Shown piece by piece: positions 1-6,821 of a stretch of DNA of 64,000 nt. Every line of letters starts with the position of its first letter. The first letter of the stretch is position 1. The position numbers and the translations under genes are program-made. The DNA is taken from NCBI GenBank assembly GCA_964502215.1, contig CAZCUN010000001.1, forward strand, positions 75,569-139,568, read 5' to 3'. This DNA is from JAALLB01 sp964502215 (GTDB lineage Bacteria; Pseudomonadota; Alphaproteobacteria; Rhizobiales; Rhizobiaceae). The notes under the pieces are model-generated. The model worked only from the letters and a program-made list of their open reading frames with translations. It had not been told where the DNA came from and did no database searches.

Positions 1-2
1 TA

Positions 3-293
3 CAAGCTAGCGATAACGGGTTTTGGGTTGCTAAGTCAGTTCATTCAAAAAAACCAACTGAAGATGGTCTTATTTATTTAGAAGGTATTTACAGAGGCAA
101 TCGTGGCAATGCGCATAACGTGAGGTTTCCATTTGATCGTTATTTCACTGATAAACAACGCGCTCAAAAACTTGAGAAGTTGCGGGCAGAGCAACGACTA
201 GGTGTTGTGCTTGCTTTAAACGGTAAAGGCAACGGCATTATAAAAGGCATTACTATTGATGGTAAAACCATCTATGATGAACCGCTATTGTAA
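3..293 (+). CDS. C-terminal part of an uncharacterised protein (5' end outside window)
   Basis: An open frame enters from the left edge in frame 3 and runs 96 residues to a TAA at 291-293. The tail is basic and hydrophilic and carries a segment FPFDRYFTDKQRAQKLEKLR followed by a glycine/asparagine-rich stretch (GKGNGIIKGITIDGK). I see no signal peptide or membrane segment in the visible part, and I do not recognise the family. It lies just upstream of the DUF2256 gene, whose start codon follows 13 bases after this stop, so the two could be co-transcribed. Coding status is supported by the long open frame without stops and by codon use like the neighbours. Confidence 0.55.
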   Translation, partial: QASDNGFWVAKSVHSKKPTEDGLIYLEGIYRGNRGNAHNVRFPFDRYFTDKQRAQKLEKLRAEQRLGVVLALNGKGNGIIKGITIDGKTIYDEPLL

Positions 294-306
294 AAGAGAC
301 GCCAAG

Positions 307-462
307 ATGAAAATGATCAATAAAAATGACTTGCCTGAGAAAATGTGCCCAGTTTGTGAGCGTCCATTTGTGTGGCGCAAGAAGTGGGAGAAAAACTGGT
401 CGGAAATTGTTTATTGCTCTGCAAAATGCCGACGTAATAAGAATAAACCTAAAGAAGATTAA
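307..462 (+). CDS. DUF2256-type small zinc-finger protein
   Basis: A 51-residue basic protein with two cysteine pairs (C14/C17 in CPVC and C37/C41 in CSAKC) separated by a tryptophan-rich RPFVWRKKWEKNW segment. This is the pattern of the DUF2256 family, short proteins of about 45-60 residues of unknown function that probably bind one zinc ion. The frame is open from an ATG at 256, but that start would overlap the preceding gene. The ATG at 307 gives the family's usual N-terminus (K-N-D-L-P-E-K before the first CxxC) and is preferred. No clear ribosome binding site is visible. Function is unknown; family assignment is by motif recognition. Confidence 0.8.
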   Translation: MKMINKNDLPEKMCPVCERPFVWRKKWEKNWSEIVYCSAKCRRNKNKPKED

Positions 463-553
463 ATTTGATGTTGCAGAGAGCTTTTGAACACTTTCAATTT
501 GCGCAAAGAATGCGTAAAAAGATATCGAAAAGAATTCTTCTACAAGGCTTGCT

Positions 554-1531
554 ATGAAAATCTCAGATACTCCGAAACTCGTTACCATTTTTGGTGGTTC
601 AGGATTTATTGGACGTTATGTCGTTCGCGCGCTCGTTAATCGAGGATACCGTGTTCGTGTTGCTGTTAGAAGACCTGACCTAGCTGGTTTTTTACAGCCG
701 CTTGGTAATGTTGGGCAAATCCAATTGGTTCAAGCCAACTTGCGGTATCGCAAATCTGTAGATGCGGCAGTTAAAGGCTCTGATGTTGTCATAAATCTCG
801 TGGGCATTTTAGCGCAATCTGGAAAACAAAAATTTGATGCAGTTCAAACTTTTGGCGCTCGAGCAGTTGCTGAAGCGACGCGTGCAGAAAATGCAAAACT
901 TATTCACATGAGCGCAATTGGCGCTGATCCTGAATCAGAATCGGCTTATGGTGAAAGCAAAGGTAAAGGCGAAGACGGCGTTCGGGATGTTATTAAAGAG
1001 GCTATTATAATTCGTCCTTCAATTGTATTTGGTCAAGAAGATGACTTTTTCAATCGGTTTGCTGGCATGGCAAGATTATCTCCAGCTTTGCCTTTAATTG
1101 GCGGTGGTACAACACGCTTTCAACCTGTTTATGTTGGTGATGTTGCAGAAGCATTTGCATTGGGTGTCGACGGTAAATTAGAAGGTGGTAGAACCTACGA
1201 ACTAGGTGGCCCGCAAACGCCTACTTTCCGTGAGTGCCTTGAAATAATGTTAAAGGAAATTGGCCGCAAGAAAATGTTAGTAAGCTTGCCGTGGGTTATT
1301 GCTGGTATGATGGGCAAAGCTTTGGGTTGGTTGCCGGGTGCGCCTATTACATCTGATCAAGTTAAAATGTTAAAGAATGATAATGTTGTTTCAGAAGACG
1401 CGATACGTCAAAAGCGGACGCTTGAGGGTATGGGCATCACACCTACACCAATGGCTGCAATTCTGTCGACTTATCTAGTTCAGTACCGCCCACATGGTCA
1501 GTTTACAAAGATTGTAGACGAGGGTGAATAA
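554..1531 (+). CDS. NDUFA9-like NAD(P)-binding oxidoreductase (complex I accessory type)
   Basis: A 325-residue protein of the atypical short-chain dehydrogenase/epimerase superfamily. The N-terminus has a Rossmann dinucleotide-binding loop (GGSGFIG, residues 14-20). The middle has SAIGADPESESAYGESKGKGE, where the usual catalytic Y-x3-K is shifted or lost, as in the NDUFA9 group that binds NADPH structurally. Alphaproteobacterial members resemble the mitochondrial complex I subunit NDUFA9; whether they join NADH dehydrogenase is not shown by this sequence. The next gene starts at the base after the stop codon, so the two are surely co-transcribed. An older name would be NAD-dependent epimerase/dehydratase. 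Confidence 0.82.
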   Translation: MKISDTPKLVTIFGGSGFIGRYVVRALVNRGYRVRVAVRRPDLAGFLQPLGNVGQIQLVQANLRYRKSVDAAVKGSDVVINLVGILAQSGKQKFDAVQTFGARAVAEATRAENAKLIHMSAIGADPESESAYGESKGKGEDGVRDVIKEAIIIRPSIVFGQEDDFFNRFAGMARLSPALPLIGGGTTRFQPVYVGDVAEAFALGVDGKLEGGRTYELGGPQTPTFRECLEIMLKEIGRKKMLVSLPWVIAGMMGKALGWLPGAPITSDQVKMLKNDNVVSEDAIRQKRTLEGMGITPTPMAAILSTYLVQYRPHGQFTKIVDEGE

Positions 1532-2296
1532 TTGGATGGCGTGGCTTCCCTTCTACCCGAAGGTTTAACCGCGCTTTCTGCATTTGTTTTAATTGTTGCG
1601 AGTTTTTTTACTTCTGCTCTTACTGCTGCGGTTGGAGTCGGGGGTGGTTTATTGATGCTCGCGCTTATGACGTATTTAGTACCAATTAGTGCGCTTATTC
1701 CAGTTCATGGCCTGGTTCAACTTGGTTCGAACACTGGACGATCTTATGTGCAAAGAGCACATATCAATTGGCTTATTGTTTTCTACTTTTTGATTGGGAG
1801 TGTATTTGGTGCGCTAGCAGGGGCTGCACTTGTAATACAACTTCCTGATGCTTTCTTAAAAGGATTACTTGGTCTTTTTATTTTGATTATGGTTTGGATG
1901 AAGCTTCCTAAATTGGAAAAGCCACATCCAGTTTTCTTGGGTGTAGGCGGCTTAATTACAACTTTTATTACAATGTTTGTGGGAGCTACTGGACCGTTGG
2001 TCGCGGTCTTCTTCAGCAGGGTGTTTACTCAGCATCGCCAAATGGTTGCAACACACGGCATGGCTATGACGGTTCAACACACTTTGAAAGTTTTAGCGTT
2101 TGGGTTTGCTGGTTTTGCATTTTGGCAATGGGTTCCTGTGATATTGGTAATTGTTACAACAGGCTTTATAGGCACTAAGGTGGGCAGTGTGATTTTGAAT
2201 AAATTACCAGAAAGAAATCTTAAACTATGTTTTAAGTTTGTGATGACGTTAGTTGGACTTGATTTAATCAGAGTGTTTTTATTTATGGCATATTAA
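1532..2296 (+). CDS. TauE/SafE-family membrane permease
   Basis: A 254-residue integral membrane protein with about eight hydrophobic segments and the glycine-rich TAAVGVGGGLLMLALM motif near residues 32-47, typical of the TauE/SafE (sulfite exporter TauE, formerly DUF81) family. Members export small organic or inorganic anions such as sulfite, sulfoacetate or sulfolactate; the substrate here cannot be told. The start is TTG, directly abutting the upstream stop codon, with a GAGGG-like ribosome binding site inside the end of the preceding gene about 7 bases before it. No in-frame ATG lies nearby; a GTG at 1541 is the alternative. Translation is probably coupled to the NDUFA9-like gene. Confidence 0.85.
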   Translation: MDGVASLLPEGLTALSAFVLIVASFFTSALTAAVGVGGGLLMLALMTYLVPISALIPVHGLVQLGSNTGRSYVQRAHINWLIVFYFLIGSVFGALAGAALVIQLPDAFLKGLLGLFILIMVWMKLPKLEKPHPVFLGVGGLITTFITMFVGATGPLVAVFFSRVFTQHRQMVATHGMAMTVQHTLKVLAFGFAGFAFWQWVPVILVIVTTGFIGTKVGSVILNKLPERNLKLCFKFVMTLVGLDLIRVFLFMAY

Positions 2297-2350
2297 CTTT
2301 TAACTGACATGCTTTGTAGATCAGCTGGGCGGCGGATACGGAGACTAGTT

Positions 2351-2659
2351 ATGTACGTGCGCGCCTCATTTTTATCGCTTTTTACAGCAGCTAAACATGC
2401 AGATTCGATTCGAGAAAATCGTCGATTATCCCCACGTGAGGAAACAGCTGAGTTAGCTGAACTTGTCGTGGATCTAACAGGTCGTAGGATAACCTGTATT
2501 GTTCATAATATTTCTGAAGGTGGTGCTATGGTTGAAGCTTGCGCTAACCCTTTACCTGAGCGTACTACATTGATTTGCAAAAATTGGGACATCAATAAAT
2601 CATGCCGAGTTGTGTGGTCAGATGGCAAGCTTTCAGGACTTGAGTTCGTCGCAGATTAA
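2351..2659 (+). CDS. PilZ-domain protein, putative c-di-GMP receptor
   Basis: A 102-residue protein with the PilZ signature: an RENRR arginine motif (about residues 21-25) and NISEGG (about residues 55-60), matching the RxxxR and [D/N]xSxxG elements that bind cyclic di-GMP. An in-frame start exists at 2309, but the ATG at 2351 has a GGAGA ribosome binding site five bases upstream and is preferred. The short N-terminal stretch before the PilZ motif is hydrophobic (FLSLFTAA). The gene converges on the MFS gene with a single base between the two stop codons. The GGDEF-EAL protein a few kilobases away could set the c-di-GMP level sensed here, but that is inference. Confidence 0.8.
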   Translation: MYVRASFLSLFTAAKHADSIRENRRLSPREETAELAELVVDLTGRRITCIVHNISEGGAMVEACANPLPERTTLICKNWDINKSCRVVWSDGKLSGLEFVAD

Positions 2660-2660
2660 C

Positions 2661-3863
2661 TTATTCTTTGAGACCCTTTTCAGTCCACCACAGGGTGATT
2701 AAAGAAATGACGCCAGCTAAAGCAAACCCTAAAACTAAAGGGGTAACTGTATTGCTGAAATAAATACCAATCAGCCAGCCGATTGGTATTGATATAAAGG
2801 TTGAAACTGAGCCAACAACTGCTGCTCCAAGTCCTGCCATATGACCAATAGGCTCCATAGCCAATGCATTAAAATTTCCAAATAATATGCCGTTGCAAAA
2901 AAATGATATTAAGAGCCAGATCATGAAGCTCCAAAGGCTTGGTGTTCCGTTATTCCAGAATACTATTATTAGAAACATGATTGATGTTACAGTCAGACAG
3001 ATTAATGCTCTCCATGTCATGAACCGCATACCAAGTTTTATAACGACCTTTGAGTTGAAAATACTAGCAAGCCCAATTGCTAAAGCGGCTACCCCAAAAT
3101 ATACAGCAAACCAGTCACCACTTTCGTAGGTTACTTGAAAAATTTGTTGTGCTGAGTTTAGGTATCCAAGAAAGCTGCCAAATATTATGCCTGACGTAAT
3201 CGTATATCCTAATACGATGCGGTAGCTTAATGCTTCCAGAACGCCTGCTGCAATATTGGCTAATGAAAACTTGTGACGATTTTCTAATTTTAAAGTTTCT
3301 GGCTGTCTTAACGCAAACCATACGAAAGCAATCAGTGCGGTTATCAATAATAAAGTAAATATATTACGCCAGCTTGAAACCAACATAATTGCTTGGCCAA
3401 TTGCTGGGGCGATTGCAGGTACCAAAATAAATATAGCCATTATAATTGACATGATGCGTGCCATTTCACGGCCTGAATAACCATCCCTAATAAGGGCTAT
3501 GCTAACAATTCGTGGTGCGGCGGCTCCTAAGCCTTGTAAGACACGACCAATAAGCATCAGTGAGAAATCAGTTGAAAGAAGTGAGATGATGCAACCAAAA
3601 ATAAAGATTACATAACCGATGTAAATTATAGGTTTTCGACCAAAGCTATCTGATAATGGCCCAGCGCAGATCTGACCAATTGCAAAACCAAAGAACATAG
3701 CAGATAGCACTAATTGGGCGTCGTTTGGATTGGCCAAATTTAGGTCGTGACCAATTTCACTTAGGGCAGGTAAAATTGCATCAATAGAAAGCGCCAAGAT
3801 TGATGTCATCGTTGCTAGTAAAATTACAAATTCAGATAAGGATAATGGTTTTTCTGGCTTCAT
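2661..3863 (-). CDS. Bcr/CflA-type MFS multidrug efflux transporter
   Basis: A 400-residue protein with about twelve transmembrane segments. After helix 2 it carries the motif GPLSDSFGRKPII of the major facilitator superfamily (cytoplasmic loop 2-3, G-x3-D-x2-G-R-[RK]) and the PAIAPAIGQ segment in helix 5 characteristic of drug:H+ antiporters with 12 helices. The overall pattern (LSIDAILPALSEIG at the N-terminus) fits the Bcr/CflA subfamily, which exports antibiotics such as bicyclomycin and other small molecules. It is divergent from dddP with 216 bases between the start codons, so a shared regulatory region is possible. The substrate is unknown. Confidence 0.85.
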   Translation of the reverse strand: MKPEKPLSLSEFVILLATMTSILALSIDAILPALSEIGHDLNLANPNDAQLVLSAMFFGFAIGQICAGPLSDSFGRKPIIYIGYVIFIFGCIISLLSTDFSLMLIGRVLQGLGAAAPRIVSIALIRDGYSGREMARIMSIIMAIFILVPAIAPAIGQAIMLVSSWRNIFTLLLITALIAFVWFALRQPETLKLENRHKFSLANIAAGVLEALSYRIVLGYTITSGIIFGSFLGYLNSAQQIFQVTYESGDWFAVYFGVAALAIGLASIFNSKVVIKLGMRFMTWRALICLTVTSIMFLIIVFWNNGTPSLWSFMIWLLISFFCNGILFGNFNALAMEPIGHMAGLGAAVVGSVSTFISIPIGWLIGIYFSNTVTPLVLGFALAGVISLITLWWTEKGLKE

Positions 3864-4022
3864 AAAGTTCGCTTTAACAATGGTTTTTGCACGATAGTGT
3901 ATCTATCTGTGCTCCAGTTGGAATGTGAATTTGGTTACTTGTAGTTAAAAACAATAATAAATCCATTTGTATTTATCGTTTGTGATTGCCTTATTCACGC
4001 CATTTGTGACGTATCAGGCGAA

Positions 4023-4060
4023 TTGACATGCAGTAAAATCAGCCTAGCCTATATGCTAGG
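4023..4060 (+). promoter_or_regulatory. Candidate dddP promoter with overlapping palindrome
   Basis: A perfect -35 hexamer TTGACA (4023-4028) is followed 16 bases later by TAGCCT (4045-4050), a possible -10. A perfect dyad CCTAGC-N6-GCTAGG (4043-4060) covers the -10/start region and lies 20 bases before the dddP ATG. This layout suits a repressor operator. The -10 match is weak, so the promoter call is tentative; the dyad itself is directly visible. Confidence 0.4.
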
Positions 4061-4079
4061 TTTATGGAGGAATCTGCAA

Positions 4080-5414
4080 ATGAACATCAATAGTGCATTC
4101 TCAGTCGAAAACAGAAAAATTGACCCTTCAAAGAAATCAGGTTTAAAGCCCGACGGTACACCTAATGACAATAATCGCATAGAAATTGGGCCTACGGATC
4201 TTGCCTTTGCAGAATGGGAAGCTGCTGGCCTTGAAATGCCTAATATGCCAGCCTTGCGGCAGTACAGATATGAGCGACTTTTAGCAGAGCTTCGTAAGCG
4301 TGATTATGGTGCTGTATTGATGACCGATCCGCTTAATATTCGCTACGCAACAGATAGTACCAATATGCAGCTTTGGAATACACATAATCCATTTAGAGCC
4401 TGTGTTTTGTTTGCGGATGGTCATATGATTTTATGGGATTATAAAAATTCCCCTTTCCTTGCAGACCATAATCCGTTGGTTAAAGAAGTCCGCTCTGGTG
4501 CTTCTATGTTTTATTTTGGTAACGGCGATAATATTGAGAAGGATGCAAAAACTTTCATTGGTGAAATTGATGGTTTAATGCGCAAACATGCAGGTGACAA
4601 TCGCCGTATTGCCGTTGATAAAATTATGATTGCTGGACTTAAGGCACTTGAGCGTTGCGGTCTTGAGGTAATGGAAGGGGAGGAACTTACTGAAAAGGCT
4701 CGCGTTATAAAAGGCGCAGAAGAAGTTAAAGCGATGCGTTGCGCTGTTCATTCTTGTGAGACAGCTGTGCGTGCGATGGAGGATGCTGTTCAACCTGGTA
4801 TGAGTGAAGACGAAGTATGGGCAGTGCTTCATGCTGAAAATATCAAGCGCGGTGGTGAATGGATTGAGACACGTTTGCTTGCTTCAGGGCCTAGAACGTT
4901 TCCTTGGTTCCAAGAATGTGGCCCACGTATTATTCAAGAAAATGAAATACTATCCTTTGATACAGATTTAATCGGTGTTTACGGGCTTTGCGTTGATATC
5001 TCTCGCACATGGTTTGTTGGAGATGGTGAGCCATCAGAGTTGATGAAAGAATACTACCAGCTTGGCCATCAACATATTATGGAAAATATGGCCTTGCTAA
5101 AACCTGGTGTCTCTTTCAAAGAACTTGTTTTTGGTGGTCACCAGTTGCCAGAAAAATTTGTGCCTGCTCAATATGGTTGTCGTATGCATGGTGTTGGGCT
5201 TTGTGATGAGTGGCCATTGATTGCCTATCCTAAGAATTATTCTCCAGGTGCGTTTGAATATGAGCTTGAACCTGGGATGATGTTATGTGTTGAAGCTTTG
5301 ATTGGTACAAAAGAAGCAGGATTTTCTATTAAGCTAGAAGATCAGGTACTTGTTACAGAAGATGGCTTTGAAAACCTAACAACCTATCCATATGATGAAC
5401 GGTTTATGCGCTAG
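4080..5414 (+). CDS. dddP: Dimethylsulfoniopropionate lyase DddP
   Basis: A 444-residue M24 (creatinase/aminopeptidase P-fold) protein that I recognise as DddP, which cleaves DMSP into dimethyl sulfide and acrylate. The N-terminal segment (GTPNDNNRIEIGPTDLAFAE; RYATDSTNMQLWNTHNPFRA) is characteristic of DddP rather than of Xaa-Pro peptidases. Putative metal ligands are all present: D294, D296, D306, H370, E405 and E420, and D376 sits where the proposed catalytic base of Roseobacter DddP lies (numbering one lower than I recall for that enzyme). The ATG at 4080 has a GGAGG site 9 bases upstream; an ATG-less extension to 4023 is less likely. No other DMSP or acrylate gene adjoins it. Confidence 0.93.
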   Translation: MNINSAFSVENRKIDPSKKSGLKPDGTPNDNNRIEIGPTDLAFAEWEAAGLEMPNMPALRQYRYERLLAELRKRDYGAVLMTDPLNIRYATDSTNMQLWNTHNPFRACVLFADGHMILWDYKNSPFLADHNPLVKEVRSGASMFYFGNGDNIEKDAKTFIGEIDGLMRKHAGDNRRIAVDKIMIAGLKALERCGLEVMEGEELTEKARVIKGAEEVKAMRCAVHSCETAVRAMEDAVQPGMSEDEVWAVLHAENIKRGGEWIETRLLASGPRTFPWFQECGPRIIQENEILSFDTDLIGVYGLCVDISRTWFVGDGEPSELMKEYYQLGHQHIMENMALLKPGVSFKELVFGGHQLPEKFVPAQYGCRMHGVGLCDEWPLIAYPKNYSPGAFEYELEPGMMLCVEALIGTKEAGFSIKLEDQVLVTEDGFENLTTYPYDERFMR

Positions 5415-5516
5415 TATTTATATAGAATAATACTTTTATGCGTGTCGTGATTTAGCCATCCTTTTTATTCAGAGTTGGTTCAGACCTGATCTGTTATTTT
5501 ATAATAACGGGGTAGA

Positions 5517-5531
5517 TTAACTATTATTTAA
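5517..5531 (+). promoter_or_regulatory. CtrA-box-like TTAA-N7-TTAA
   Basis: TTAA at 5517-5520 and 5528-5531 are separated by exactly 7 bases, matching the core of the CtrA binding site of Alphaproteobacteria. It lies about 47 bases upstream of the OmpA-like lipoprotein gene. In sequence this AT-rich a few such matches are expected by chance in 64 kb, so this is only a candidate. Confidence 0.25.
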
Positions 5532-5577
5532 TCTAAATCTACGAATGATTAATAAATTAATTAAAAAGGTATGAATC

Positions 5578-6246
5578 ATGAAACGTGGTGCAATATTATT
5601 AGCGGCAACATTAGCTTTAGCGTCTTGTCAAAGTACAACTGACCCTCTTACAGGTCAGGCTCAACGCAGTAACACTGCAATTGGTGCAGGTGTGGGTGCT
5701 GCAGTCGGTGCTGTTGCGGGACTGCTGATTGCAAAAGATAAAAGTGGTAGCGATCGCCGTAAAGCGGTTTTAATTGGCGCAGGCGTTGGTGCGCTAACAG
5801 GGGGTGGGATTGGTGCTTATCAAGACCGTCAAGAACAAGAGTTACGCCAACAGTTGGTGAATTCAGGTGTTAGCGTTACACGTAATGGTAATGATATTAT
5901 CTTGAATATGCCTTCTAATATTACATTTGCATCGGGGCAAGATTCACTGAATCCGAGTTTCTCTCAAATTCTAGATTCAGTAGCAATTATTTTGAACAAA
6001 TATCCAAAAACTGTTCTTGATATTGATGGGCATACGGACAGCGTAGGGGATATAAGTTCAAATCAGGCTTTATCTGAACGTCGCGCAGTTACAGTTGCTC
6101 GTTATTTGAATGCGCGTCAAGTTGATAGCAGGCGCTTGCAAGTGATCGGATTTGGTGAGAGCCGTCCTGTAGCAGACAATGCTTCTGATGCTGGACGTGC
6201 AGCAAACCGCCGTGTTGAAATACGCATTGCACCCCTTACACAATAA
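5578..6246 (+). CDS. OmpA-family outer membrane lipoprotein with glycine zipper
   Basis: A 222-residue lipoprotein precursor. The signal peptide ends in a lipobox LASC, making C17 the lipidated residue. Residues about 34-80 form glycine-zipper segments (GAGVGAAVGAVAGLL and GAGVGALTGGGIGAY) that probably insert in or lie on the membrane. Residues about 110-220 form an OmpA-like peptidoglycan-binding domain, with the motif DGHTDSVGD...NQALSERRAVTVARYL and a closing AANRRVEIRI. The arrangement resembles E. coli YiaD. It should tether the outer membrane to the cell wall. The gene is monocistronic: it is followed by a strong terminator hairpin and preceded by an AT-rich stretch with a possible CtrA box. 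Confidence 0.9.
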   Translation: MKRGAILLAATLALASCQSTTDPLTGQAQRSNTAIGAGVGAAVGAVAGLLIAKDKSGSDRRKAVLIGAGVGALTGGGIGAYQDRQEQELRQQLVNSGVSVTRNGNDIILNMPSNITFASGQDSLNPSFSQILDSVAIILNKYPKTVLDIDGHTDSVGDISSNQALSERRAVTVARYLNARQVDSRRLQVIGFGESRPVADNASDAGRAANRRVEIRIAPLTQ

Positions 6247-6251
6247 AAAAT

Positions 6252-6290
6252 AAAACAGGTCATGCAAAATTATTTGTAATGACCTGTTTT
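6252..6290 (+). terminator. Strong hairpin, probable terminator of the OmpA-like gene
   Basis: A perfect 12-base inverted repeat (AAAACAGGTCAT at 6252-6263, ATGACCTGTTTT at 6279-6290) with a 15-base loop begins six bases after the stop codon. The right arm ends in TTTT. The A-rich left arm means it could work in both directions. Confidence 0.75.
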
Positions 6291-6372
6291 CACAATCCTA
6301 GGTTACACTTATACTCATTTCGCATTCATTTATTTGGATGCGATTTTTTTATTTGAAATTGGTAATAATTAT

Positions 6373-6795
6373 ATGACTCAAGAAAAGCGTATTGAAATCG
6401 CATTACTCATTATTCGTGTAACTACTGCAATTTTTCTTGGTTTATGGGCTACCTTAAAATTCCATCATCCAGAGTGGCAACGCAATATTTTTGAAGGGGC
6501 ATATAATATCAGCTTTTTTACAGTGACTGATAACCTCTCGTATTTTTTTGGCAGCATTCAAATCATAATCGTACTTGCGTTTGTATCTGGCTTTATGAGG
6601 ACTTGGACTTACGGCTTGATGATGTTGATGTCAGCTGCTGGTGTAATTGGCTCTTTGGGGTCATTTTTATCATATTATAATTACCCTAAAAATCTTATGC
6701 TGACTTCTATACCTACGCTTGGTGCTCTTATTGCACTGTTTATTTTGCGGGATATGGATAATCTTTTTTCGCTCTCAGCGAAGCGAAAATCATAA
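6373..6795 (+). CDS. Small multi-pass membrane protein, DoxX-like
   Basis: A 140-residue protein with four predicted transmembrane helices (about residues 8-26, 45-66, 72-97 and 107-127). The spacing and the hydrophobic pattern with a C-terminal LGALIALFIL helix resemble the DoxX/MauE-like fold, but no diagnostic motif is visible, so the family is tentative. The frame is open from an ATG at 6334, but the ATG at 6373 gives a polar N-terminus (MTQEKRIEIA) ahead of the first helix and is preferred, although neither start has a good ribosome binding site. It converges with the GGDEF-EAL gene. Function is unknown. Confidence 0.6.
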   Translation: MTQEKRIEIALLIIRVTTAIFLGLWATLKFHHPEWQRNIFEGAYNISFFTVTDNLSYFFGSIQIIIVLAFVSGFMRTWTYGLMMLMSAAGVIGSLGSFLSYYNYPKNLMLTSIPTLGALIALFILRDMDNLFSLSAKRKS

Positions 6796-6821
6796 TAGGT
6801 GCATTGTTTTTTAAATTTTAT

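Noticed and set aside
253..588. 111-residue open frame on the minus strand
   Set aside because: It overlaps the DUF2256 gene and the start of the NDUFA9-like gene, has no ribosome binding site and an implausible protein composition.
4080..5414. Naming the M24 protein as Xaa-Pro aminopeptidase
   Set aside because: The N-terminal block and the spacing of all metal ligands match DddP rather than aminopeptidase P or creatinase.
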